A stretch of 64,000 bases of DNA from Taeniopygia guttata (Eukaryota; Chordata; Aves; Passeriformes; Estrildidae), in NCBI RefSeq assembly GCF_048771995.1, contig NC_133028.1, positions 2,190,501 to 2,254,500 of the forward strand, in the 5' to 3' direction. Numbering within the stretch: the stretch's first letter is position 1; the number at the start of each line of letters is the position of its first letter. A program made the translations under genes and the position numbers. This document shows, piece by piece, positions 10,201 to 21,169 of the stretch. The notes beneath the pieces were generated by a model. It was not told where the DNA came from, ran no database searches, and saw only the letters and a list, made by a program, of their open reading frames with translations.

Positions 10201-13200
10201 CCCGCAGTGGGGCTGGCTGTCCCCTGAGCAGCCCCGCAGTGGGGCTGGTTGTCCCCTGAGCAGCCCTACAGTGGGGCTGGCTGTCCCCTGAGCAGTCCCG
10301 CAGTGGGGCTGGCTGTCCCCTGAGCAGCCCTATCCCCGCAGTGGGGCTGGCTGTCCCCTGAGCAGCCCCGCAGTGGGGCTGGCTGTCCCCTGAGCAGCCC
10401 CGCAGTGGGGCTGGCTGTCCCCTGAGCAGCCCTACAGTGGGGCTGGCTGTCCCCTGAGCAGCCCTGTCCCCACAGTGAACACCTTCTGGGTGACGGTGCA
10501 GCGGACCGAGGCCGCAGAGCGCTGTGAGCTGCGTGGCACCTACGTGCTCAAGGCTGAGCGTGACAGCCTCGTCCTGAAGGACCCACGGACAGACAAGATC
10601 CTCTACGTCTGGCCCTACCGGCTGCTCCGGAGATACGGCCGGGACAAGGTGGGAAATGGGAGCCCCGTGTGCTGCAGGTGCTCCCCTGTAGATGTTCCCT
10701 TGTGGAAGGTTGAGCTGATGTCCTGCAGCCAGCCCTGCCAAATGCCAGGATTGCTGCAGCCCCTGGTGACCTTGACTGTCCTCAGTTCCTGCCTGTGTCA
10801 CCATGCTGGAGCGTGGGCTGGTGGGACACTCTGTGGTTGTCCCACTTTCACTGAGGTCTCTGTTGCTCTCCTTCTCCATCCCAGCACTTCCCAGCTTGTG
10901 CCATGAGCAGGGACATCTCTGAGTGCTGCACACACGCTCTCCCCAAGCTCCAGAACCTTGGCTCCTGGCAGTCCTGTCTCTGCCCCAGGTTCAGTGCCTC
11001 CCTCCTAAGGATGGTGGTCAGAGCAGAGGGCCTTTGAGACACCAGTTGCTCTGTGGAGAGGACTGCTCCTATTCTCACTGACCTTTGAAGATCTGCCCCT
11101 CTTCAGAGTCTTTGTGCAGTGATTCCCCAGTCTGCCTTGCTGCTACCCTGAGTGCAAGGGGTATGGACCATGCTGGACAGGGAGGAGGTGGTGATCTTGG
11201 GGCTGTTTGGTGGTATCCTGGGGCTGTTTATAGCAGGGACCACGTTGGCCACACTCTGCTTATGGTGCTTTCTGCACATGTCCCAAGCACAGGTGGAAAC
11301 TGAGCTGCCCTCGTGGGGGTGTCCAGCTCGTCTGCAGAGTCTGTGCTGGAGGCAGGAGGAGAGTTGCAGGGTGTGGGGAGCTGCACCCACAAGGACCTGA
11401 GCAGAGAGGGGCTGACTGTGCTTCTGTTCAGCAGCACCGACCCACAAAAAGAAGTTTCTCCCCAGAGACCTTTGTAGCAACCGCAGGGGCTGCTGCTGCT
11501 TGTAAGAGAGGCAGAAAATCTCCCCTGGTTAAGGGAATGAGGCTCAGGAAGGGCGTGGGTGTCAGCTGGTGGGAACCTGCTCACCAGAGTGTGTTCAGGC
11601 CAGAGGAAGCACAGCCCTGGTGCAAGACTTCTCTTTAGGGGACCTTTCACCATGAACTGATTAATGCTGGTAGGTCAATGCTTTGCATGCTCTTGGTAAC
11701 TGAACTGCTGCTGCTGAGCTTTCTCCTGTTGGAAGCTGTGTTCTTCCTCTTGTATCTCTTGCTTCCACATCATTCCCTTCTTACCTAAGATTCCATACTC
11801 CCTTCCCCTGCTGAACTGTCACTCATCTTCTCACCCTACTCCTTGCTCAGTGTTATTTCCTGGACTATCTGGTGCCAGTGGTAGAAACTGCTGGAATTAC
11901 TCACGTAAGGCAGCAAGGCTCCAGCAGGAGCTGCAGCTCTCTGGGGCTCTTGCAGGGATGTCCCCTCAGGTGTGCTCCAGTTCTACAGCTTGTCATGTGG
12001 CCTTTCCCTACCCAGAAGCTGGGCACAGGGTGGCCCTTGCTGTGGGAGTGGAAGGAGCAGGATTTCAGGGCAGTCTCTCCTGCAGGATGTGCAGGATCAG
12101 TGCTGCAGCCACACGGCCTTTGGTGGGAAGCACAGCCTGCACAACGCGCTGGGTGAGTCGGTGCTGAGCGGGATGTGACCCTTCTGCTTCCCCTTCAGGT
12201 GATGTTCTCCTTCGAGGCTGGCAGGCGCTGTGACTCAGGACCTGGAAACTTCACCTTTGAAACCAAGCAGGGCAACGAGATCTTCCGCCTGGTGGAAGCT
12301 TCCATCCAGGAGCAGAAGGCTCAGGTGGAGGAGAACCGGCAGAGTTGTGACTCGCTGGAAGCCGACAGCCCCGGCGTGCTGCAGATCCGCCAGGCCCTGG
12401 CTGACAACCTGAACCTGGAGCTGCCCGCTGAGGGGGATGACACCTTGGCACCCAAAGCAGGGCTGGCACCCAGGGCCGGTGCAGCAGCAGCAGAGGAGAG
12501 AGATGCCACATCTCTGCTGAAGGGCCGGACTCTGCCAGAGCTGCCCGTGCCCCCGGCCAAGCCCACGGTGTCCAGCACCCCTCCACGCTCCCCTCTGCCC
12601 AAGGTGCTCCGTGCTGTGCCGCCGGCCGAGGACCCGTCCAGCGTGTACTCGGAGCCCCTGGACTCGGTGAAGGGCCTGCAGCCGTGGCCAGACCCGCTGT
12701 ACTCGGACCCTGTGGACAGCAAGGCCATGAGCGCGGCCAAGGAGGAGCCGAAGCCGCGGCTGCCGGTGCCGCCGTACTTGGGCGCGTACGAGCAGGTCCG
12801 GGCCGAGGGGCAGGGCCGGGCCGAGGGGCAGGGCCGGGCCGAGGGGCAGAGCCGGGCTGAGGGGCAGAGCCGGGCTGAGGGGCAGATCCGGGCTGAGGGG
12901 CAGGGCCGGGCTGAGGCTCGTGGCCAGGCTGCCCCTGGGCGCAAGGAGCACATCTACGATGAGCCCGAGGGCCGCGCTCCCCGCTCGCTGCATCCCTTCA
13001 CCTACATCTACGACGAGGCGCGGCCCACGAGCGAGGCCTGGCGCACCCAGGGCCACGATGGCAAGGGGGGCTATGAGTACCCCTACAACCCCAGCACTGA
13101 CGATTACTCGGTACCGACCTTCCCGGCCAAGGCCAAGAGCCCCAAGCCAGTGCCAGCCCCCAAGCCCCAGGCGGTCTTTATCCCCAAAGGGGCAGAACGG

Positions 13201-13398
13201 GTGGAGGACCCTGGCAGGCGATGGGGCGGCGTTGCCCTTGAGAAGGTGCTCACCAAACCCAGCCTCAACAGCAGCAACAACAATAACGTGGAGGTGCTGT
13301 ACAGCCAGGTGGTGAAGCCCCAGCAGCTGCAGAAGAAGGAGCAGTGTGTGGATGAGTACAGCTTGTCGCCTCTCTATGAGGACTTAGGGGAGATATAA
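7154..13398 (+). CDS. DOK1: Docking protein 1 (DOK1), complete, 5 coding exons
   Basis: Exons 7154-7216, 7324-7614, 9775-9883, 10476-10648 and 12199-13398 join in phase to 611 codons. DOK1 is a cytoplasmic adaptor phosphorylated by receptor and Src-family tyrosine kinases that recruits RasGAP and Nck and dampens Ras/MAPK signalling. The protein starts MEPPAMEGPLL (human starts MDGAVMEGPLF). A PH domain spans about residues 6-118 and an IRS-type PTB domain about 156-258 (FWVTVQRTEAAERC, LLRRYGRDK, MFSFEAGRRC). The Tyr/Pro-rich tail has phosphosite-like motifs: YSEP (Tyr362), YSDP (380), YDEP (465), YIYDEA (481/483), YEYPYNP (504) and DDYSVP. It is longer than human DOK1 (481), partly through an RAEGQG repeat at about 412-452. 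It converges with M1AP, as in mammals. Confidence 0.97.
7324..7614 (+). CDS. DOK1: DOK1 exon 2 (PH domain)
   Basis: 97 codons from RWKRGWSALYPASQHGVARL to CQIAFP. Acceptor CTGCCCGCAG, donor CCG|GTGAGC, phase 0. It carries most of the PH domain. Confidence 0.95.
8103..8205. repeat. Copy 2 of the ~100-bp inverted pair (partner 5812-5915)
   Basis: Reverse complement of 5812-5915 with few mismatches, e.g. AACAGCAATGGGATGTAACC and ACAGCAATACCAATAACAAA. In DOK1 intron 2; the rest of that intron (7615-9774) shows nothing recognised. Confidence 0.85.
9775..9883 (+). CDS. DOK1: DOK1 exon 3 (PH-PTB linker)
   Basis: Acceptor TTTGCCAG, donor GAAG|GTGGGA. Encodes the linker through ALEMAVNSIYYSRDE, parallel to human LEMLENSLYSP. 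Ends in phase 1. Confidence 0.9.
10011..10470. repeat. 32-bp minisatellite at the 3' end of DOK1 intron 3, ~14 copies
   Basis: Units read GGGGCTGGCTGTCCCCTGAG then CAGCCCCGCAGT. The array runs to the real exon 4 acceptor (GAGCAGCCCTGTCCCCACAG), and each unit ends in an acceptor-like CCCCGCAG. Two units are 38 bp and carry TATCCCCGCAG or TGTCCCCGCAG. Confidence 0.93.
10476..10648 (+). CDS. DOK1: DOK1 exon 4 (PTB domain, first half)
   Basis: Acceptor GTCCCCACAG directly follows a minisatellite. Encodes VNTFWVTVQRTEAAERC through LLRRYGRDK, the PTB start. Donor AAG|GTGGGA. Confidence 0.96.
10649..12198. other. DOK1 intron 4
   Basis: No exon or repeat recognised. A short plus-strand frame at 11152-11400 with a hydrophobic stretch has no splice or homology support. 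Confidence 0.6.
12199..13398 (+). CDS. DOK1: DOK1 exon 5 (PTB end, tyrosine-rich tail, stop)
   Basis: 400 codons including TAA, starting VMFSFEAGRRC after CCCTTCAG. Completes the PTB domain and holds the phosphotyrosine-motif tail, ending YSLSPLYEDLGEI. Confidence 0.96.
   Translation: MMFSFEAGRRCDSGPGNFTFETKQGNEIFRLVEASIQEQKAQVEENRQSCDSLEADSPGVLQIRQALADNLNLELPAEGDDTLAPKAGLAPRAGAAAAEERDATSLLKGRTLPELPVPPAKPTVSSTPPRSPLPKVLRAVPPAEDPSSVYSEPLDSVKGLQPWPDPLYSDPVDSKAMSAAKEEPKPRLPVPPYLGAYEQVRAEGQGRAEGQGRAEGQSRAEGQSRAEGQIRAEGQGRAEARGQAAPGRKEHIYDEPEGRAPRSLHPFTYIYDEARPTSEAWRTQGHDGKGGYEYPYNPSTDDYSVPTFPAKAKSPKPVPAPKPQAVFIPKGAERVEDPGRRWGGVALEKVLTKPSLNSSNNNNVEVLYSQVVKPQQLQKKEQCVDEYSLSPLYEDLGEI
12796..12921 (+). 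repeat. DOK1: In-frame 18-bp coding repeat in DOK1 (RAEGQG x ~7)
   Basis: Seven near-identical units of GGCCGAGGGGCAGGGCCG type encode RAEGQG/RAEGQS/RAEGQI at about residues 412-452, between YLGAYEQV and the YDEP motif. Human DOK1 lacks it as far as I recall. Confidence 0.92.
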
Positions 13399-13780
13399 GC
13401 TGCTGCTGCTCTGTCTGTATCCCAGCAGGGACTGGGCATCCCGGTGCCAGCTGGGCTTCTCCTCCCCAGGATGACTTGGGGCTGTCTGGGCTCGAGCAAA
13501 GCCCCTTTTCTCACCAGTGCTGAGGGGCTGTGTTTCTCTGGAGGGAAACAGCGAGGGAGCTGTGGCTGCTGCAAGCCCCCATGTGTTTCTCCAGCTCTGG
13601 AGCTGGCTCCACTGTGCCTTCTGATCTGCAGGAAGGCTGGTATTTTCCTGTACCTGCTGCTCTGGCTCTGCTCTGGCTTCCTGTCTGACCAGGCTGCAGG
13701 GCTCTGGTGCCTTTTGTGGTGTGTGGAAGGCTGCTTGCTATCAGTCTCCAAAAAGTATTTTTATACAAAGTTATTTTAAT

Positions 13781-13786
13781 ATTAAA
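13781..13786 (+). terminator. DOK1: DOK1 polyadenylation signal (ATTAAA)
   Basis: ATTAAA about 380 bp after the DOK1 stop, followed by GT-rich sequence (GTCTGTATGTCTC). This is the common variant hexamer, so the 3' UTR is about 400 nt. Confidence 0.7.
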
Positions 13787-13799
13787 GTCTGTATGTCTC

Positions 13800-15060
13800 A
13801 GAATTACACGTTTGCCTGTGGCATGGATGGGGAGGTGCAGGTGCACCTTTGTGTCTGTGCCAGAGCTACTGAGCTAAAAATGAGCCTCAAAGAAAGGTGC
13901 CTGCCAGGTTGAGCTGGATGCCCTGATGCCAGGGCATTAAGGGAAATGGGAGTCAGGCTCAGATATGTGATGGCCTCCAGGCATGAGGCTGGGCAGGGAC
14001 GGGTGCCAGCTCTGCTGCAGCTCAGTGGCTGTTGGTGAGTCACAGGATCTCTCCTTCTCCATCTTGATCCCACTGCTGAATTCCCTGTAGCTCCCAGCTG
14101 CTTTGGAAGGCCTGGAGGGGCCCAGTCTGGATCCCACTGACTTAAATAGCAAAATCTGTGATGCCTGTTATATGGATTTGTGTGATTGCTGCATGGGCAG
14201 CCTTGGGCAGAAGCCTACCCAGGGGAAAAACAGGTTGTCCTTTCTGTGTAGGACCACACCAGGCATGCTGGCATTGGCTGTCCCCACATCTGGATGGGGC
14301 TGCTGGTGACTTCTGCAGGTTTGGCAGCCTGTTGGTACTGACACAACAGGCAGGTGACAGGCAGCACTGTGCTGCACCTGTGCAGAGAGCTAAGCACGAC
14401 TTCTGCAGCCCCAGCTCAGCCAAACTGGGGGAAGTCTGGAGGTTCAGGTCCCCAGGCTGGTGAGATGGTGATAAGGTGATGAACTCTGGGTATTTATCGG
14501 TTCCCAGGTTACAGGGGAAAGCTTCAGTCCTGTAAAAATACAGCTCAGCTGTGGCCAGGACCAATTTGTGGCTGTTCCCCTCTGTTGGGTCCTCTTCTCC
14601 ACTGGGGTTTTGCTGCAGGAGAAGGGGAAAAGTCTAATGGGTTTTGGGAAATCTGAGGGAGGCCGAGGTGGTTCCAAAAACTTTGTTGCCTACCTGCTGC
14701 CTCCTCCCTAAACCTGATTTTTTCATTTGATGTTGTTGACTGGTTTTCAGGCCCCAGGCTGGGCCGTTTGTGTGTTCATTCCTGCACCAAATGATCCCTG
14801 TGCCTGCAGGGGTGCCTGCCCTGTCTTCCATGGTACCTGCCCTTGATGTCTTGCCCCAGCAGGTGCCTGATGAGGTGCCAGGGCATGGGAAGAGCCAGCC
14901 CTTGCCTTTGGGCCTGTCTGATCCCAGGGAGAAGAGATGGCTCTGATGGGATTGTGGTGCTTGTCTCATGCCCTTGCTCACCTGCAGCTGTTTCCCAGGA
15001 AGCACAGGTCAGTGGTGGGATAGCAGTGCTGCTGGACATGTGAGAAACCACAAGCAGAGA
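13800..15060. other. DOK1-M1AP convergent intergenic interval
   Basis: Between the two predicted poly(A) sites. No gene or repeat family recognised. Confidence 0.6.
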
Positions 15061-15081
15061 GTGAACTCCGTGGAGGATAAC

Positions 15082-15087
15082 TTTATT
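15082..15087 (-). terminator. M1AP: M1AP polyadenylation signal (AATAAA)
   Basis: Minus-strand AATAAAG about 760 nt after the M1AP stop. The implied 3' UTR (15843 down to about 15065) includes a (CAG)7 tract (15609-15632, read on minus). Confidence 0.65.
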
Positions 15088-15608
15088 TTGGAACAGCTTT
15101 TTAGAATCACGTAAGTAGAACACAAACTCTGCTGGTGCTTGGCATCAGGGGCTCAGTGACACCACCCCACTTTGGCTTGGTCAAGCTGCCCTTGGCTCAC
15201 ACCTACCCTACACCTACACTGAAAAACAGGCTGGCATCTGGGCAGGAATCCTCTGGAATTGCTCTGGCTTGGCATTTGCTACAACCCCCTTCATGAGCTG
15301 GGGCGTTGAACAGCAGGGCCAATCTTGGAAGCAACCAAATCATCTGGAGAGCAGAACTCCAGGCTTTAAGATTAAATCCAAGAGCCCTGTTTCATTCCTA
15401 CTCAGCCACCCCACTGAACCTGCTGCTGTGGGATGAGGGCAGCTCAGCACGACTGCCTGCCTTGTCTGATTTTCTCCCTGCTCTGCCTGCAGCTCTTCAG
15501 CTCCCACTGGCAGCAATCTGTGATTTGTGGCCTGTGCTAGCCCAGTCTCAGAAACCCAAATTTGAGGCAGGCTGGTGACGTGTGCTGGCAAGAACAGGAA
15601 ATACGTGG

Positions 15609-15632
15609 TGCTGCTGCTGCTGCTGCTGCAGG
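15609..15632 (-). repeat. (CAG)7 trinucleotide in the M1AP 3' UTR
   Basis: Plus strand reads seven GCT units, so the M1AP transcript carries CAG repeats downstream of its stop. Confidence 0.85.
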
Positions 15633-15842
15633 GGACTGCTGGATCTCTGGACAGAGGGTCCCCGAGCAGCAAACTTCCTGCAGAACCGGCTTGGTGACGA
15701 ACACAACCGTGAAACAACAACCAGGAGGAACAAACGATGGGAAGTGCCTGTCTCACCAAGGCCAAGCTCAGTGTCTTGCCTGACCACGTCCGGCCAGCTG
15801 CTGAGCCAGGACCTGTGGCTGCCCAGGGCCAGGTCCTGCTGC

Positions 15843-15983
15843 TCACTGCAAGAACTCCTCGTACTCCTTGGGGAGCAGGGAGCCCTCACAGGAGCCTCTC
15901 CTGGCTGCTGCTGCTGGTCTGGTTTGGAGGGGAGAGGGAGCCATCAGCAGGGGAGCCACTGCAGCTTTGGCTCTGCTCTGAGG
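15843..15983 (-). CDS. M1AP: M1AP exon 10 (stop)
   Basis: 46 codons plus TGA from PQSRAKAAVAPLLMAPSPL to LLPKEYEEFLQ. The AVAPL-MAP block matches the mammalian C-terminus. Confidence 0.92.
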   Translation of the reverse strand, partial: PQSRAKAAVAPLLMAPSPLQTRPAAAARRGSCEGSLLPKEYEEFLQ

Positions 15984-18900
15984 CTGCAAGACAGGGACAA
16001 AACACAAATCCGTGTGGGGGGAGAGGTTCTGGCTGTGCCTCACCTTGCTAAGCACAGGGAGCTGCCTGCAGCCCCCCTGCAGGAATCTGGCCAGGAGGGC
16101 ACAATCTGCTGGAATCTGACCAGGAGGGCACAATCTGCTGGAATCTGGCCAGGAGGGGACATCAGACCCCAGGCAGGCTGCTCACACACACAGGGACTAA
16201 CCTGCCTGGGCTGGTGCCGCTCCAGGCGCTGCTCCCGGGGCTGGGGCTGCTGCCGGTGTGGAGGTTTGTACAAGGAACTCTTCAGGTATTTGTAGAGGTT
16301 GCTCTTCAGGTGCAAGGGGTTGTAAGCAACTTCCACTTCCAAGTTGTTCAGGGCGCTCTGCTTGGAAGAAAGAACTTGAGTTTGCTACAGGATGTGACAG
16401 GTGGAGGTTGTGGGGTTTGCATGTTTGTGTTTTTTTTGGTTTCTTTTTCGGGGACAGTGTTGTAGACACTCCAAACCACCCACCCTGCAGTGAAAAGTAA
16501 AGGGATTTTTGGCTGTGCTGCAAACCATAAGGAGCACTCTTAACTGTGTATAGAGCAAGAGGCATCTCCAAACAGATCTTAATGGATTTAAACATTCTCA
16601 TGCAGGATGCAGTGCTACCCTTTCCCGTGCCCAGAATGAGCCAACAAGCTGGAACTCCTTTTTTGGGCACTGTCACCCTCAACTCTGCTTCACAAGGTCT
16701 CTTCTCCCCAACAGACACACAACATGGCTCCAAAGGACAGGTACTTGTCCGTGGAGAAAACTGTTTGCTGGGAAGGAGTTCTGGAGTGCAACATCACACT
16801 CCAGCTATCACTAAACATTGTCACTAGACATTGTCACTAGACATTGTCACAGCCATTTCCTTCTCTCGTTATCTGCTGAGGTGATAACAGAGCTGATAAC
16901 GAGTGACTCACCTCGATGGGGCCCCTGACTCGCTCAGGGTGCTCAGCCAAGAGGGCTGGGAAGGCTGAAGGCAGCAGGAGCTCTCTGATGGCCACTGCTT
17001 TCACCAGGAGACTGGCAGAGTCAGAGGGGACGATGACATAATAGGGATACACCACCACGTTCCAGTTTGGTCCAATGTTCTGGGGCTCGTGCCTGGCCAA
17101 GAGCATCCACTTCCTTTTCTAAAGGGCAAAATCCAGGTGTGAACAACAGCAACAGCCACTTCCTTCAGCGCTGCACCGAGGGCTCAGGGCAGGCACACTC
17201 ACACATCACGGAAGGGAAACTATTCTGCAGCAGGGCTGAGGACAGTATGGCATTTGGTTTGTTTTTTAGCAAGTCAGTGCGTAAAAAACCACCCAGTTTT
17301 GGTTTGCAGCTTGTCAGTAACAGCCAGTTCTCCACAGTCCAAGCCTTGGTTGATTATTTTTGCTGTTAAAGTCTCAAGTCTAACTCCAACCCTGGCATTT
17401 GCACTTCACACCTCCAAACCCTAATTTCTGGTAGGTTTGAGGGTCTTCCATAAGGTCTGATGAGCTGTAGCATCTTTCCAGCAGATGGAAGGATCTACAA
17501 GCCCAACTCTGGCCCATGAGATGAGGCTGCAGCTTTTAAAATGTTTGCTGGTGCAGCCAGACAGATGTTACAAGGTGTGCACTCACTGTTCCTTTCCCTG
17601 GCCATCCCTCCCCATCACACTGCAGTTTTCCCACACTCACCAGGAGACTGTGACACAAAGCATGGAAGCTGTGCTGGTTTGTCTCCAGTTCATCCCAGTC
17701 CAGCTGCCAGCAGCTTGTGGGCTTGATGATGAAGGGTGGTCCATAGAGTACAGACTCACAGACCCCTTCAGACTTCAGAGCCCTGCCAGGATACAGCTCA
17801 TGTTAGTGCTCATAATTGTAAAATAAACTGCACAACTTAGAAATGATTCTGTTTTTTCCTCTAAAGAAGTCTCAGAAAAGACACTGGAGAGCATCTCTGT
17901 GCTCTGCCCTGTGCCATGAACTGCAGCCAGGAAATGAATTCTTAGCTGAATTCACAGCACTGTGAGGCTTTGCTTAGGCTCTGACATCCAATTAATTGCT
18001 GTGGCCTCATTAGGTAATGAGAGAGCAGAGTTATTGCAATAAAACATTTCACTGGGGCAAAAGAACTTTTGCAGGAATGGCATCTGTGGTGTCACCCTCA
18101 TTGAGTGCTGTGGTGACACCAGGAGTGACTGTGGTCTGCATGTGGGCTGTGTTGTTCCATGAGAGGAAGAGTGATGGAACTGGGGGTTTTTCACACCAGA
18201 ATTTGGCTCATCAGCACCCCAGAGCCTCCTGGTGATGTCAGCAGGCCCCAGGGTGATGTTGCACAGGAAAATGAAGCTTTTCTTGCACCCTCCCCCAGTC
18301 ACCCGGTGGAAGACAAGGAGCACCACTCACTTCAGCACCCGGAGTTTGTGCAGAGCTGTGGATGGCCAGGCTGCCATGTGCCAGGGAGAACTGGCATCTG
18401 CTGCTCTCCCAGTGCCATCAGCTGTCCCCAAAAGCAGGGCTGGGTCCAGCAGCCTCTCCTGCAAATCACACTTCAGGCACACTGGGAGAAGGAGAATGGT
18501 TTAGGTCGCTGGGATTTGCAATGTTTAGAACATGACATGCTCAAAACACTTAAAAATTAATGTTTTCTAGCAACTATTGCAGGAAAGAAAATATTAAAGC
18601 CTGACGCAAGGCATCAACCTGTCCCCAAGTCCCTCTGCAAGACAGCCTTTATTTAAGTGCAGCTCTGCAAGACAGCCTTTATTTAAGTGCAGCTCTGTAA
18701 GACAGCCTTTATTTAAGTGCAGCTCTGGCACAGACTCTGTTTTGAACACAATTTTTAGGGCTGTTCAATTCTCCAGGCTCCTTTTTACCTTGACCACGTG
18801 GCTGTAAATTCACATGCCCCTCCAGGCACATTTTTGCTGCAGAATGGAAATGATTGCAGCCTCAGCAGCTGTGGCAGCAAAGAGCAGTTTTGTAAACCTG

Positions 18901-20040
18901 ATGATTTTGCAGCTTATCCACAGACCTCCCCTGGGTCTCAAAATAGGAGGGAAGGTACCCATAGGACAATCCTGGGTAACCTTTAAGGCTGAGGGATTCA
19001 GGAGCTCCTTGAAGGGGAGCAAAGGGGAAGAAAATTAAATACTTATGGTGTTCTTGGGTGCAGCAGCGTGGCCAAAACTTCCTGAGGGAAGGAGGAGATG
19101 GAGCTGTTCCCTCTCTGTGCCATGGTCATGGAGCCACGTTTTAAACAGCATCTCCAGGCTGATGACATTGTCCTCTACAGTTTGCACCTCGATGTCCATT
19201 CCCAGGATTGCCACATCTGCAGGAAAAAGGAAAAAAATAGGTGAAAAAGCACCAATGTTTTCAGCCATCGAAAATATTTCTTCAGCAATTATTAAACTGC
19301 TTTTTTGGAGGTACAGACAAATGTGGTTTGATGTAGCAACAACTTTTAAGCATGGAGAAATGTAGGCTAGACAGCAGAGTTAGGAAGGGTATAGACAATG
19401 TAAACCCAGAAAAAAACCCAAAAAACAAAACTACCCACAAATAATTCCTCAAAGGTGCATCCAGATTAGAAGCTAGCTTCAAGTCCATCAGCAAAATAAA
19501 AAAATGTGATAAATAAAATAAAGGGAAGGGAAAAAAACCTCTATTTGCAAATGGCATAAGATGTGCAATATAACCACATTTAAGCCCAGGAGATACAGTG
19601 TGGTAGCACTAATAGCTTTACCATACAGCCAGGATGTGGAAAGGCTTTCTGAGAAGATGAATAAATAGCAGAAATAGCCTTTTCCCCTCCTTGTGTTTAC
19701 CAGGCCAGCAGGGGGATTAAAAAACAGTCCTACATCCATCTACACTGAGAAATCTTTTCTTTGTGCATTAGCATTTCTAATGCCATTTGGCAAAAGTGAC
19801 ACGCATGCATTAAAAAAACCCAGAACCAAAGGAAAATCCCAAGAAATTAATTCATTTCTAGCTCTGCAGGACACACTTTTTGACTGTCCCCACCTCCCAG
19901 CCTTGAGGAAGAGATTACGTTGTGTCTGCAGCAAACCAGACTCGCCTTCCACTCACAACAGATCTTTCACACTGCCCTTGCTACTAAAAACCTTTCCTTA
20001 TCCTCTCTGACTGTCCCTGGCTGTCAGGATATTTAATGCC

Positions 20041-20072
<32 letters not shown>

Positions 20073-20794
20073 GTTTTTACTACTTTTTTTTGGTTCTTTA
20101 TTTTTTTTTTTTTAGTTGGAGGCTGCTCTTCATGAACTGAGCTGTTCCCACTTCTAGCCCCTTGCCCTGTTGCTCCCATTTCCCTGCAGAATTCACTGTT
20201 GATCCTGTTTTGGATGCATTTCCTACAGATTTTAGGCTTGGGCTTCTCTCAGGGATGTGCACTGAAGAGGGCATTTACAGCTCAGAAAACAAAGCACCAG
20301 GAAATCCATGTAATTGACTTTTACAAACAGCAAAAACCAGCTGACAAGGGAATTGATTTGTTTTTTGGGGCTGGTAAATGCTTTAGTTCTTTCCTCAGTA
20401 AATATTTCCCTGGCTTTTAGTTTTAATTTTTTTTTCCTCTGTAATAGATATTTAACACGTACACATCTGCAACTGGCACAAGACATGACAATTTTAAAAG
20501 AAATTCACTGCATTTATTAGGAAAAACAGGTTGGGGTGCCCATATCTCCTGTGCAGTGGGTCTCAAACTTCCTGGAGAGCAGAGCCCACGCAGAGAAAGG
20601 AGCCCTGGGACTTGCAGAAGATGAGCTGTGGTCATAAAAAAGGCATTAGTGCTTCATCTGCAGGACTTGTTTGTTTTTATCAAACAGCAACAGCTGGGAG
20701 CAATTATCTCCAGCACATGCAAATATTAACCTTTGTTAGCAAAAGGTCTGGCAGGGCTCAGCTGCTTTCAGGGAGTGTAATGAGGCAGAGGGGA

Positions 20795-20886
<92 letters not shown>

Positions 20887-21137
20887 ATATAATTATATAA
20901 TTATATATAATATATATTATATAATATATTATAATATATAATATTATATATTACATATAATATATAATAATATATATTATATAATATATAATAATATATA
21001 ATATATATAATATATAATATAACAATATATATAATATAATATATAATTATATATAATATTTAATATATAATAATATAATATACAAGTATATAATGATATA
21101 TAATAATTATATTATTATATCATAATATATATTAAAT

Positions 21138-21169
<32 letters not shown>

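Noticed and set aside
10011-10470. Regular repeats suggestive of a CRISPR array
   Set aside because: Units are contiguous without variable spacers, and the DNA is vertebrate.
9653-10933. 426-codon minus-strand frame opposite DOK1 exons 3-4
   Set aside because: Repetitive (AQGTASPTAGLLRGQPAPLR), generated by the 32-bp minisatellite.
11152-11400. 82-codon plus frame with a hydrophobic segment in DOK1 intron 4
   Set aside because: No splice sites fitting DOK1 phases, no homology recognised, hydrophobicity alone is not evidence.
12235-13056. Minus-strand frames opposite DOK1 exon 5
   Set aside because: Shadow of GC-rich coding sequence with a tandem repeat.
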